NCBI GenBank assembly: GCA_023078555.1
Contig: CM041196.1
Coordinates: forward strand, 3,968,001 to 4,032,000
Reading direction: 5' to 3'
Length of the DNA stretch: 64,000 nt
Origin: Ulva prolifera
Lineage: Eukaryota; Chlorophyta; Ulvophyceae; Ulvales; Ulvaceae
Notes under the pieces: model-generated
What the model saw: only the letters and a program-made list of their open reading frames with translations
The model's database searches: none
What the model was told of the DNA's origin: nothing
Translations under genes and position numbers: made by a program
In this document: piece by piece, positions 34,965-48,200 of the stretch
Numbering within the stretch: position 1 is the first letter of the stretch
How the letters are laid out: every line of letters begins with the position of its first letter

Positions 34965-37900
34965 CTAACGTGATGTGCGTGGGGCGGGGGCCGTTGGAGG
35001 CCTGAGCCTGCGTGACACATCAGGTGGTGGTTGCTCCGCAGCCAGGCCAGCCTGCAGCTGCTGGATCTCCTCCGGCGACAGGCTGTACAGAGCCTTGGCC
35101 ACCTCCTGAGCGCTCTTGCTGCCCTGCAGGCGCCGGCTTGCTGCACCTGCATTCGGAAACTGCACCTGAGGACCGCCTCCGTGATGCCGCGCCGATGACC
35201 GCCATGAAATCCGACCACCGTCCTATCGCGCTGCTGAGCACTCGCGAGGTTGATTCACCAGCACGGCAGGTCTATTTCCGGAATTCTCACAACCCAAAGC
35301 CACTCGCATGCCATGCGCAGTATAAACTTTGCTTCGCCGGAGATACAGCAGTGGGGTGACTCACATTCCAACACCCCGGCAGGCCAGCATGAGCATGTGC
35401 CACCGCGCAGCGTCAGCACATCGAATGCGCTCACGCAGTCCCGTGCATCAACCACATGGATCTATTGGGCGGGCGAGGCGTACCGGGGGCGCCCGGGGCG
35501 GCGGTGAGTGCCCCGCTGTGCCGCGCCTGCATCGCGCGGCCGGCGCCGGTCGGCTTGACGAAGGCCGCAGTGTTGCTGCGCTCAGCGCGCGCCTGGATGT
35601 CGAGCTCGCCGTCGGGGAACACTTGCACCTGGTTCATGGACATGTTGTTGATCTCGAAGAGCAGGTTGGGGTCGGCCACGCCGGTGTTGGTGTCGACGAC
35701 CTGCTGCTTCATCGCCCGCACGAGCGCGTTGAACGACGACCCGCCCTGCACGCAGGCGCCCCGACATCTCCCCAAGGTCATGGCCTTCGGCCCTGTTATG
35801 AATGCCCGCACGACCTCAGCTGCAAGGGCTGTTCTGAGCATGCCATCAATGCCAACGTGCGGTCATTGCACAGTCACACTCATAGTGCAGTCGCTGCCGT
35901 ACATGCGTGCAGCTGTCACATTTCATCTGTGACTTGATCAAGCCTGGACTACATGCACCTCCCCCTTAGCACAGGCAAACGTTGTGTATCAGCTACAGCT
36001 CAATGGTCGTAGCTCGCTCAAAACAAGGCCCTTGTGCTCACCTCGAGGCGGCAGTGCGAACCATCGAGGACGTGGACACCAACGCCAACGCAAAGCAGCA
36101 CAGTCCCCCATGCACTGAGCCGCATGCATGCATCTGTACTGCGCCAAGGAAGGGGCGGCCAAGGCTTCCTCCGCACCTTGACAATCATCTTGTTGTTCGC
36201 GGCGCCCTTCTTCCGCATGCGCGCCTTGAGGGCGGCGAGCTCCTCCTGCTGCGCCACCTTGGCGCGCTCCACCGCCTCGTAGTCCTGCCGAAGGTGCCCC
36301 ATCAGCTTTGCGAGCTGGTCGCGTTCCTGCTGCAGCACCTGCCCTGCCTGCACGAGCTCCGCGACGCGCCCGCGGCCCCACTCGCCGCTGTCGATGATGC
36401 GCACAAAGCGCTCGTTGTCACGCCGGAGCCGCTCGTTCTCACTCTTCAGGGCCTCCATGCTCTCCTGCATGGGAGAAGGCGCGATCGGCAGAGATGGATT
36501 GGTCATGGCAGGGGCCCAGCGTGGATGTATGCCAAGTGCACTGATGCGGATGCCCTCGCCGGAATGTTGCGAGGTCTGTCGGAGCTTATAATTACCTATC
36601 GTCTGATTGCGAATGTTGCCTCGCATGTTGGCAGCAACCTCGCACCTCCAGGCCAGAGATCTGGCTTGTCTGAGCACCGCGGCGCTGCCGCGCAGTGTAA
36701 GCCTTCCAGCCGCTGAACGCCGCAGCCACGGCGACGCGCCGCATGCGGCCGACCGACTTGCGGAGCACCGCCCGCATGCGCAGCCGCCACTGCACAAACT
36801 CCACCCACGTCGCAAAGGCCGCCGCCTTCAACGGTCGCTGCCACCTGCAGGCACCTCCTCTATCAGCATAGTTCACATCGGCTGTCACCCGCGGGCAAAG
36901 CAATTGTGGCTTCTTGCATGGCGTCATATGAGACTCCCATTGCAGACGCCACGCTATCACTGGCTCTGATCAACGTGAATGACCAGATGTGCTTGACCAC
37001 GCCGCGCGAGGGATTGCACTGGATGGATCAGTACGGCTTGAGTCACATACAAGCACCACCACTTGCGAGCGGACCCTGCGAAAGTGAGGTGTGCGAGTCC
37101 AACTTGTGCCGCAGAACCTGTGCAGAGCATCAGGGGCTTTCACTGATTCCGTAGCTTTGAGGTACTGCAAGGCCATGGACAGGGCATGAATCAGGGTACG
37201 GTGATCTACCAGATGGCACTAGACGAGCAGCCACTGCCATCGATTCAACGCAACCGCCATCGGCTGGTCTCCGCACCGCTGGACTATTTGGCGCTTGACG
37301 CGTTTCCACTCCACGTGGCACACCCAGGTACGGAACGCCTTGGCAGCCTGCGTGCGGAGCATAAGGGCGGCGGCGCGGTACACCTTGGCGCGCTTCTCCC
37401 TGCTGCCCCGCACCCGCGCGCGCCATGCCCGCCACGCCTGGCCAAGTTGGACATGCTTCATGCGCCGCACCACTTTGTTTGCCATGGCTCGCTGCTCCAG
37501 CTTTTTCTGCAACTCATGTCTGGCACGGTTGAAAGCACATTACAGTAGACATGTAAAGTAAAGTAATTCTGAATTTGTGTCGCTGCTGATACATTTAGCC
37601 TTGCACATGCTCCCGTACGTCCTGATGCAGCAAGACCTGTAAGGATCTGGCTTGTGATAAAGCGCTTGATCTTTATTTTACATTGCACGCTGTGTCGTCG
37701 CTTAGGCAATTTCAAACCTCCGGCCAAGTGGATCCCTCCACAGCACACGCGACAACACAAATCAAGATCCAGCCCGTGCATGCATGCGCAACTGATTGGC
37801 CCCAAAACCTACGATCCAGCCAACTCAGGGGGCCAGGAATCCGCATGTGATCCGTGCCACTTCACACAGCAACGCGCACACACGCTTGACAAGGCGTCCG

Positions 37901-40621
37901 GTGATCGCTTAACACTTGCGCATTTGACTGGTATCTGCCACGCGCGGCGCGATCATGCAATTTATCACAGAACATCGCTGTGCATCATACGTACACATGC
38001 ACATCAGATCTGGTTGACCCAAGGCCAGCTGCACACATGGGGGCAACGCACGTTTGTGTAGTCGACCCACGTCGACCACGCCGCGTGCATCTGCCGGTTC
38101 AAGAACGCCTTGACCGCCCGATTCAACCGCAGCCGCTTCCGCCGCAGCCGCACGGCCTGCTGCAGCCAGGTCGCGAGGCAGCGCGACAGCCGCCGCTTAC
38201 GCATCACAACGAGCGGCCGGTTGCGGAAGCCCCCGCACAGCTTCTCGAGCAGCTCGATCTCCCGCTCCCGGAACAGCAGCTGCTTCTTCCACCACCGGTC
38301 ATCCGCCAGGCGGCGCCACTCGAAGAAGCACCGTGACATCAGCCCCCGAGCCAGCATCGCTTGCACCTGCACCACTGTGCCGCTCTCGATCGCGGAGGCT
38401 GATGTATTCACTGTAACTAGTATTGTCACAGAGTTGGCGAAATGGTGAGTGTGCTGCAACTGGCTTCAGCAGCACATTTCCAAGCATCCGCCCCCGTCTT
38501 GTTGCCTGGCTCGTGCAGGGGCACCATTCCAGCCAGGCCGCCACACCAAATACATGGTATGGCAACAGTATTCTGACAGATAGCTGGTCCATCCTGGCTG
38601 CTCCTTGCAAAGCCACTCGCCATTGTCCAGTGGGCATACACCAGAAAAACCAACGCTGCCCAACACGCAAGCAGCCACATGGCCCGTGCCACCGATGCCC
38701 TCCTATTCTGCGCGAATGTCCACGACATTCCCAGTTCCGGTGATTCTGTCGCAGCATCGAAGCCAGCAAACCCCGCAGCTGGAGCTGTTCCAAGCATACC
38801 CACCAGCCACAGCTCACCTTTCGCTGCATCAGGCGATCTTTATCATTCTCCCTGAGATGGTCCCTCCAATTGTAGAACCCGCGGGACAGCGTGCCGCGCA
38901 GGATGCGGTTCATCGCGCGGCGCAGCTTGTCACGCTTTGACGCCTTGCCGGCGCGCCACGTGCGCCACGCAAACATCGCCTTCTGCATTACCTGCCGGTC
39001 GATCAGGGCGACCTGATTGGCAAACGCACGCCGGTTGTGCTCGATCGTCTCCTGGACCTTGGACGCCATGCCGGACAGCGAGCTGAGGGACTCGTACGCC
39101 AGCCTGGCGGCCAGATCGTCCGCCAGGCCCATTGACGCCGGGGCCTGCCCCACCCTGCAGGGCTCCTGGGCATGTGCAAGAGCACCAGCGATTGCGGTTG
39201 ACCCCCAATTGGGCCATCTCTGCCTCTGCCTTCGTGAAAGGTGCGGAGGACCACAATGCACACAACAACGGTGCCGATCCATACCAACTGGCAGCATCAC
39301 ACAAGTGCATGGCGTAGCCGTGTCAGAGTCTTGCTAAGGTAAGGAATCGTCCTCAGATGAACGTGCATTCGAGTTGACAGGCGTTCTGGCAACCGAGAGC
39401 TCAAACCAGGGTGCACTGCTGATGAAATCATGGGGAGAACGTGCGATCGGAGCGCACTTGCGGAGCGCCTGGGAGGCCATGTAAGTCTTGGTGTGGTGCA
39501 CCAGTGACGCCAGGCCCTCTGCAGGACCAAAGGGTCTGGATCGAGGGCCACCGCGGCCATCAGCGCCCCACTGCGCGTCCCTTGCAGACAGCCCAGACGA
39601 CATGCTAGCACCGCGGCCGCCGGGCTCCCCCTCATCGTCGCTAGCGCTCAGGTCGACCGGGGAGTGTTGGCCGGTGCGGCCCCAGTCAGCGACATCCCGG
39701 GCATGATCACCGTCCACTGCCAGTTCAACCGTCCGCCCCTTCCGCTTTGACGCTGCATGATTGGCATCAATTAGAGGGTTCGGAGCAGGCACTACGGTGT
39801 GAGAGTCTGAAAACCTGTATTGGCATGGACATGCACAGATGCGTGTGGGTTTGTTGTCACGTTCAACGCGTCCCAATTTATGCCTGGCTGCATTGTCTGG
39901 ATGTGTGAGCTTGCAGCTGTACACATCGCTTCTTTGCTACATTTGGAACATGGATGGCTAGGTGAAAGGAACCAGTAGAGAGATGCAATTGGGAGGGCCG
40001 ACATGCGGGGAGTTCGTAGCATACTCATTACGGCATCTAAATGTGTCGGAAAGCTACTGGCGAAGCACAGGTAGGTACATGGAAAGTGTTGTGGTGCTTG
40101 CATGGCATATCAACCCAGCTAGAACGTTCAATGCGAGGCGCAAAACATTGGCCATCACATCTACCCATGCGCCAGTGATCTGGGTTGCTCACCTGAGGCC
40201 TTGTCCACAGCCTTGCCTGCTGATTCCGCTCCAGGGCGATCGCTGACAGGATCCTCTGGGGTACCATTGCCTGAAAGATACACCTGGCGTGAGACGCTGA
40301 GCCAGATAGTTGGGTTGCCTATACAATCATCTGATGAAGGTGATAGTGTCATTCAGCAGGAGTGGCGATACCCTGTTCGCCATGGTCAGGAGGTTCAACA
40401 TCCATCTCAACAGAAGAGACGGGCACGGGTGTGCCAGATCCTGCACTTTCTGTGACAGGTTCTACCTGCGAACTGTCCACAGTCGAAGCATCAGGCACAG
40501 CTGTGTCTTCTGGGGAACTGGGGTCTGCCTGAGGCACATCATGCTCGCTGTTCCTGATCTGCTGTCCTTCTGGCAGAGGTTCATCGGTGTTGTCAATGGC
40601 TTCTGGATCTAAAGACGACAT
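34965..40621 (-). CDS. Sfi1-like centrin-binding repeat protein
   Basis: Ten exons on the minus strand: 40621-40372, 40270-40193, 39806-39407, 39154-38818, 38366-38052, 37506-37277, 36844-36646, 36464-36177, 35745-35484, 35146-34965 (2541 nt, 846 residues; sum and phases agree). The first 200 residues are acidic and disordered. From about 250 to 600 a helical unit recurs with an aromatic-x2-Trp core: AMFAWRTW, SRGFYNWRDH, SRCFFEWRRL, RCLATWLQQ, AAWSTWVDY, QAWRAWRAR, AFRTWVCH, AFATWVEF, AFSGWKAY. This is the pattern of Sfi1, which forms a long helix that binds centrin at spindle poles and basal bodies. A coiled coil (ESMEALKSENERLRRD) and a Gln/Glu-rich end follow. The donor of exon 3 (TG|GTTTGA) is the weakest junction. 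Confidence 0.8.
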
Positions 40622-41382
40622 GGCAAAGTGGTATCAAGCTGCACTTGACGGCTACTGACTGAGAAAAAGATATAGGCTGCGAGAATGGCTGGAATTGGCT
40701 GAGATGGTTTGGCAACACGTGTTCAGCGGACGCCTCAGATTGATATCTTCGCAATCAGTAACTCGCAAGGCACCATGGTTGCTACACCGTCCAGGCAATC
40801 GCGATTTGAATGACTTCTGCCAGAGTCCGCAGTGGCAGCTACTGCCTTTGCTTAGTCCACATGGTCTGGAGACAACGCGCGATGGTACTCGAGCGTAGCA
40901 GTACAAGCTGGCAGCAACAGTCTTTCCAGGAGTCCAGGCTGAGTTTCATGTATGAAATTGTCAAGCCACATGCACAATCATGTCATTGGACAGTTTGGTT
41001 AAGAATTGTTTCGTTGAGCAGTTGTTTTGCATGCATAAACGTTCGTCGTCAGGCACCCACGCCACTGTGATGATGCTCACACCGAACGCGCATGTACAGG
41101 GAAACTCGGTGCACCGCTCATGACAGCGGCCGAGTACAACTGCAGATCACACCGAAAGATGAATTAAATGCGTCTGTAGACATATCAACGCATGGTGAGC
41201 TGTCCTTTGTAGACTGGCGTAAGACCTAGTGGCCGCGTTTGATACTGTGCACAGCACACCAGGATCACCCGTCACTGTTTCCCACACCCGAACGTGCCCG
41301 AAAGAACACTTTGCCAGCAATAGTTGACCTCTAAGGGCTCGTCAACGCAAGTGATGTAGTGTCCCAGGCCATCTCCACACAG
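40622..41382. promoter_or_regulatory. Divergent intergenic region, Sfi1-like / GT31 genes
   Basis: 761 bp between opposed starts, expected to contain two promoters. No element can be placed with confidence. Confidence 0.45.
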
Positions 41383-44300
41383 ATGTGGGAGAAGCATGCA
41401 GCTGAGTGCCAAAGAGGAGTGAGCTGGCTGTTGAAGCGCGTCAACACATCGAATGTTTTCTTTGGAATCGTGCTTTCTGTGTCGGCAGCCTTCGCCTTCT
41501 TCCTCGGATATTCTCGATCTCCACCTCCGCGAGCACCTTCCAACCTGCTTGACATCGAGGAAGGGCCTGCATCGTTCATCCTCAATGACACCGTATCAAG
41601 GTATACTCTAGATTGTACGCGAAGGCTCAAATGCGGCATCATACTATGCTTTGCCGTCGCAGAGTTCACCTGTGCAAGTCCAGGGCCGTAGACGTGTAAA
41701 CGCACCCGAAGCACAGGATCTCGCCGCCTGGTGAGTCTCTGCACAATGAAATTGTCAGCCCATGCTTCATTATGCAGGGCAGCATTGAATGAAAGGGAGA
41801 AAGTCTATACTCATGATGACAGAACCAAGGTCAACATCTTGATTGGCATATTCGTGCGCTCCTCGACGACTCTCTGCTTATTCCAGCCAACCAAGCTGCG
41901 TCAGTGACCACCAAATTGCACACTGGCACTTGTTCGCCAAGTTGCCTTCAGGCGTGTAAGGGGAGAATGTGCATGGCTGTGTCCATTTTTTTGTTTGATG
42001 TAGCTCCAACAAAAGCTCAGCAGCAAATACTGGGCCAGGCAGTTCTCTGCTGGACCTGATCACCTTCTGCTCCTTACAGCTGTCTATAGGCATGTTCACG
42101 ATTGCATCATGGTATCTTTTATCGGCGAGTGTTTCTGCTGACATGACACACCAGGTGTCCTGCATCAATGCAGATTTGCGTGACATGTCACTGAGCATGC
42201 ATATGTAGCAGCTGCATTGCTGCATGCAAGCGCCACATCTGTGCAAATAGGTAGCCAGCTCGACTAATGCGGCGCTGATGCTTCAGGATACACATACACT
42301 GACGCTCTGTGTACATGCAGACCCCATCGGACGGAGAGGCTGGTGACTATGGGCGGCGCCGAAAGGCGATTCGAGAAACATACCTACCAGACCTGCAGGC
42401 AATACCAGGCATTGTGGCCAAGTTTGTCGTAGGCCACGTTACTGACGGGGACATAGCTCCAGCATCAGATGCTGAGCAGTCTCGCTATGCATCATCATTC
42501 CTCACAGTCGATGCCAAGGTGTGCCTTCCCCTACCTCGTTCCTTGTTATCACGTGCATCTGCTCCGGCAGGGAAGCCGCATTGGCATGCAAAATGTGTGA
42601 CAAGGTCGAAACGCGGCTCAGCAGCTGCAGATATGCATCCTTCGCACCGCTATTTGCCTTCGGCCGCGACATGGTACATCCTAGAATGGTTCTGCGCTCA
42701 GTGGATTGACCTGAACTCCTTGTTGCAAAACACGCTGTAGCAATCTGATTGCTTGAGGTGGAAATTCTCGCGGGATTGCGGCCTTCGCTATGTCAGAATT
42801 CCAGTGCATCCACATCAACAGCTGCAACTGCGAAGACTTATGTGGCGATTCGTGAGCGTTTGCATTCTGACACCAGGACATGTGGTGCTGTATTTCGACA
42901 TCAGCCCTGACGCACATGGACCGGCCTTCACATAGTGCCCTGCCTCCAGGTTGTCTGGCACATTGCGCGCTCAAGTGAAATCCCCTGACCACATAAACCA
43001 TGGTGGCGCAGCATCTGCCTTTGGTTTTGTTGACCGCAGTGCCTCGTTCAATAACAGGCGGAGATTGAGCATTTACACCACAGCGTCCACAGCTCACAGA
43101 GCCACGCTCACCTGCAGTAACTTTCGGACGCAGCCGTAGCCGCGAATCAACGTCTGGATTTTTCAGCCATAGCAAACTCATTTGCTGACACAGTTGCTGA
43201 CTCATGGCCACGACTGGTGTATATCGCGTCCTCGCCACGCCACGCCACATGCACCCCACCACGTCCCTCACCTCCTCCCAGCCGCCGGTGGCACAGGGTA
43301 CACCGGCACCGCACCCTTGCCAGGCACCTCCCCTGATGCCAAGCATGCTCCGCCCCGGTCAATTGCAGCAGAGCGCATGCAGGACTGCGTCGCCTGCGAC
43401 CGCCTGCGTTCATGCAGCGCATGCATGATCGAGAAGACGCTCGCGTTTTACCGCGCCGCGTACGCACGCTATGACGCGCGCTGGGTCATCAAGGCCGACG
43501 ACGACGTGTACTTGTCGCCCCTGCGCCTCACGGCGGCCGCGGCGCAGTGGGACCGCATGGGCGCAGAGTACGTCGGCTGCATGAAGAACGGCGCGGTGCT
43601 CGGCCAGCCGGACCACCGCTGGTTCGAGCCCGCGGCGCAGCTCATCGGCTCAAACTACTACATGCATGCGCTCGGCGCGGTGTACGTGGTCGCAGGGCGC
43701 GTCGTCTCCGAGGCGCTCGTGCCGAACGCGCACCTCCTGCGGCGCCTCACATTTGAAGGTGTGCCGTCGGTCACGCGTGTGAGGCGGCTGTGCCGCTGCG
43801 CAGATGCACGCATGTTGGTAGTGGTGACTCCACAGCCGCGGCCTGAATCTGTGTGCGTGCGGAACCTGCACAGGCACAGCATGCGCGACGTGTCCTCGTG
43901 ATGTGTGTTATCGCTGGAACAACGTGCAGCCATGCTTGAGCGAATGCCACGTGGCGTCTTCGGGAGGGACTTGGTCCGGGCCTGTCGTGAGCCGGCCTCT
44001 GTGGCCAGGGGTGCATGCCACAGGTAGGTACAGATTGCGTATGATTTTGTGGAGCTTGGATGCTGCATTCAGCCAACAGGATCAGGCATGCACCGCAGTT
44101 GCCGTCTGTGTGTGCAGCCATTCACCATCCAGAGGTGGTGTGTGCTCGGTCACTGCTAGCTGTGGTGAAAGCACCAGTTCAAGCATTTCATCATGCATTG
44201 TGAACGATACTGCATTGCGCCATCCCGTGCATGTCCGCAGCCGCAGCCTGCTGCATTTCTGAGGTTGCTGTCTTACGATACAGTAGCAGATCTGATGTTT

Positions 44301-44710
44301 TGAGAGGGTGAGGAGCGCAGGACTGCGATGTGCATGTCCCAGAGGAGAGCGACTTCACTGAGTGCATCTCCTCCACTGGGACGGCCTGTGCTGTGTTTGA
44401 TCACGTCTGCCTGCTTGCGACAGGCTGGCTCGACTGGACAATGTGTGCAGATACCACGATGGGGCTGTGGATGCTGGCATTCAATGTCACCTTCTTTGAG
44501 GACAAGCGCATCTGCCAGCCGCGCTGCCACACCCACGCGATCGGGTTCCTGGACAACTCCTGCCAAGCGGGCTGCGACGCGTCGCAAAGCCTGCGCTCGA
44601 TCCACGGAAACATCTTGTGTACCCGTGATCTTCCAAACGGAGGGCCTCTGCGATATCTGCCTTCTGGAAATGGCCATTCGTCATTCGATGCAATGAGGGT
44701 GTTGGTGTGA
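41383..44710 (+). CDS. GT31 family glycosyltransferase (beta-1,3-galactosyltransferase-like)
   Basis: Five exons: 41383-41600, 41823-41853, 42321-42518, 43383-43758, 44451-44710 (1083 nt, 360 residues; phases agree). A single hydrophobic segment at about residues 25-43 (VFFGIVLSVSAAFAFFLGY) makes it a type II membrane protein, as expected for a Golgi enzyme. Family motifs then follow: VNILIGIF, RRRKAIRETY (split from the preceding strand by an intron), FVVGHV, KTLAFY...WVIKADDDVYL (the metal-binding DDD, about 188-190), and FEDTTMGLWMLAFNV, which forms only after splicing. The C-terminal part is Cys-rich (CQPRCHTHAIGF, CQAGC). Members add beta-1,3-linked galactose or related sugars to glycoproteins; acceptor and donor cannot be told here. 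Exon 2 is only 31 nt. The frame before 41383 lacks an ATG, so this start is preferred. Confidence 0.87.
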
Positions 44711-45284
44711 AGGGCCTTGGATGGTCGGAAGTTGATTGCATGGAGCAGGGGGCCGTGACGTGATGCGGCATGACGGGTCAAGTATTTTTTGGGGACTATG
44801 GCGAGATGGTGCAGCGTGTTGCTGATAGCCTTGTCTACACCCGCTTTGTCTATTGATGCCTGCAGTGGCAGTGGTGCAGTGATGGAAGCGTTGGTGCTGC
44901 CTTGCATGGTTTATTCAATTTCCATTTTTGACTGTACATCATCATGAAGTTTTGCAAATCCTGAACTCTGCAATGTCCGTTCGGCCGGGCTGCGAGGCAA
45001 CACCTGCCTGGCGTAGGTGCATGCATGCTCCCAAGTGCAGGCTTGCTTGCGCGATGCTAAACGCGACGGTGTCACCGCAATGCTCTGATGCATTTCTAGC
45101 TGCTATCCCTGTTAAATGTACCACGCACGTAGTCGGTGCGGCAGCCAGCTCAACGGTGGGCGAAGCGATTCAGAGGAACTGGCACGTCGACCCGAAGCCA
45201 ACATGAAATCTTCGAAAGTGCCAATTTTAGGTTTTAACCGTCGCATACGGAAGACCATCTAATTTGAATGATGTAGTGTGATCC
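44711..45284. other. Tandem intergenic region, GT31 / ABCD transporter
   Basis: 574 bp holding the 3' UTR of the glycosyltransferase gene and the promoter of the transporter. No conserved ORF or repeat. Confidence 0.5.
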
Positions 45285-48200
45285 ATGAGTTCGACTCGGT
45301 TCTTGACGCCCGCGCGGCTTAAAGCAGCTGGGGGTGTTGCGTTACTGCTTGCTTCAGGTTACTGTATCACGCGCCAACAAGAGAAGAAAGACAAGAAAAA
45401 GTGTGTCCTTATGGAATTTGTGCGGATGCGTGCGTGACACTCGTCCATCTACCCGCGCACGTTGTTTGAACTCACCACGCGAGCGGTGCAGGCCTCAGCG
45501 GAAGTCGAAACAGATAGTGTCACAGGCAGAGGTCTCAAAATGCCTGTCAGTCCTTCTGAAGAAGCTGTATGCCATTGGGGGCTCGAAGATCGCAGGCCTA
45601 GCCCTGCTGGCCATGGTCCGCACAGCGCTGACGAACTACCAGGGCAGGTTGCAGGGCCAATTGTTCGAAACAGCGTTCCTGAAGCGTGTTCCGGATTTTG
45701 TGCGCATTATAGTCATCAACATGGGAATGTGCGTCGCGTCATCAACAGTGGAGAGCACAAGTCGCTTCCTGCTCGACTCGTTGGCCATCCAGTGGCGTGG
45801 CTGGATGACCCGCATGCTCCATAGTAAATACTTCTCTCACATGGTGCGCTCTGTGCAGTATTGCTTGTCGTCTTCTGTGGCGGTGATCTGCATGATATCG
45901 TCATCGCCACAGCTCCCACCTCAATTGAAACCAGCCTTAGCTATAAGATAAGCAACCGTGTTCCAGGGTCAAACAACCCGTCGCAACACCCGTCCATGCA
46001 CGCATCGATCTAGCCACTCACATGTGCCTCCCAGTCTCACATGTTCCTCCCAGTCTCCCTGAAATACTGCGGTAACAGGTCGGCCTTGCATGTGGATTGT
46101 GTGCCACAACAGAAGCATGCCGAAGCAGCCTCCACACGGCCACTACTTCCGTCACAACGCCATCGCCTGATATCTCTGACCACTGTTTCCAAGCTGCGGG
46201 TTGCTTTCTCTGGCTTCCAGATTGTGTGCTGTTTACGGCACCCTCACTCCATCTGGCAGCCCATGACCATCAACGCTCTCCCTTTCTCCGAAGTCACAGA
46301 TGCCATCGAATTCCAAACGACCTCTGGCCACTCTATCAGATGTACCTGTATACCGCAGCGATACTCATCTGAAAACCGATCTATGCTCTAGTGCACGCCA
46401 TGCACGCGTCACCTCTGCCTCCTTGAGCTCAGGCATATCCTCTTCTGCAGTCGATCTCAGTGAAGCACCATCAGACTCCCTGCCTTTTTCAGTAGCCCAC
46501 CACTCCGCCCCTGCCTGCTTGTTGCAAAGGCTGCCACTGCCAACGTAATCATGCATGGCTACAGTCCTAGCAGCACATAGCGCCATACACCGCACACAAC
46601 CCCCCTTCCCCCACCTCACGTCCATGTGTCTCCTTGCACGTATCTCACACGCCAGCAAACACCCCCAACTGAAGTTGCTTATGACTCCCCCAGCCCGTCG
46701 GTGCGCAGGCGTACTACCAGATGTCGTACGTCGACCGCCGCATCGGCGACGCGGAGCACGTGCTCTGCGACGACGTGCAGCAGTTCACGGCGGGCCTGGC
46801 GGACCTCACGGGGGAGCTCACGGTCGCCGCCGTGGACGCCCTCTTCTACGGCACCGCGCTGCGCGTGCACCGCGGCACGCACGGCTACCTCGCCGCGATG
46901 GCCGCCTACATCGTCTCTGCTGGCACGCTCACCGCCGCGCTTGCGCCCAACTTCTCGCGCCTCGTCAGCAAGACGCAGGAGCTCGAGAGCCGCTACAAGG
47001 CCAGCCAGGCGCGCTTCCTGTCCTCGTGCGTGGGGATGTGCGTCATGCGCCGCAGCGGCATTGTTCAGTATGCGCGCGGACAGGGCCAGCCTGGAAGGTT
47101 TCAGTCTTGATTCATCTGAGGCACCGCGCCGGTCTGCGTGGTGCCACGGCTGTCCCTCCATTGTCGGCGATGACCTCTGCTCATGGCTGAGGCAGCGCTG
47201 TGGCGGGTGGATCGTCCATTGCGATTCTCTGCTTACGATGTCTGAGCAGCAAGCATGTTGTGTACCCGAGACAGGTTACTGCTGTGGAGGTGCGCGGATC
47301 GTCGGCGTCGCGGCATATGTCCGAGACATGCATGCACAGCGGAGCCACTGCGTGCAGGAGACGGTGCGGGGCACGGTGGAGCCGCTGGCGCTGCTGCGGG
47401 GCATGGACCGCGAGGCGACGGGCGTGCGCGCCGCGTTTGCCGCGCTCGTGAGCCACACGGGCAGGGTGCTGTCGGCGCAGTTTGCCGCCGGCGTCACGTC
47501 CGACTTCCTGCTGAAGTACAGCGCGGCCACGGCGGCGGTCATCATGATCATCGGGCCCTTCTTCGGCGCGACCACCACGACGATGGCCGCCCGTGCGCGC
47601 ATGCTGTCAGACATGCGCTACCACACCAGGCGCGCCACCCCCGTCTGCTCCCCACCCCCAGGTGACCAAGCCCATGATGGCGTCGCGATGTCGGTTGCTG
47701 CACACATGCACAGCCCTGTAGCACGTGTGTCTACCCTCGCGCAGTGCAGCTGCTGGCTGTTTATGGTGGGGCTACAGCTAGCAGGCAGACGGTGTTGAGA
47801 TCACTTGAGCGAGCCAGGCTTGAAGTCTCCTTCTCGTGGTGCATGCAATGACACGCAGCGTCGTGGCCTGCGAGCGCATATTCACAGAACTGCAACAACA
47901 CAATTCCTTCGCCGTCCTCCATCAAGGCACAATTCGCTGGAGCTCATGGCGAGCTGATCCGTGCGGTGCTGTGCAGCATCGTCATCGCGATGTTCAGCGC
48001 GCTCGGCGCCCTCGCCAATTCCCCCCGCAAGTGGCACAAGCTGCGCGGCTTCGTGCAGCGCATCGCCGCGATGGACCGCGTCGTCGCCGACGTGCACGCC
48101 GCGGCGCACGACCTCGCCGTGCACGGCGCCGACGAGTCCCTCAACCCGGCGCTCCCCCCGCCCCCCGACACCGCCGCCGCCGGGGTGCGCAGCGACATGC

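Noticed and set aside
41693-41742. Possible mini-exon in the GT31 gene ending GCCTG|GTGAGT
   Set aside because: It opens in phase after exon 1, but the next exon would then create a stop; direct joining of 41600 to 41823 restores the family sequence.
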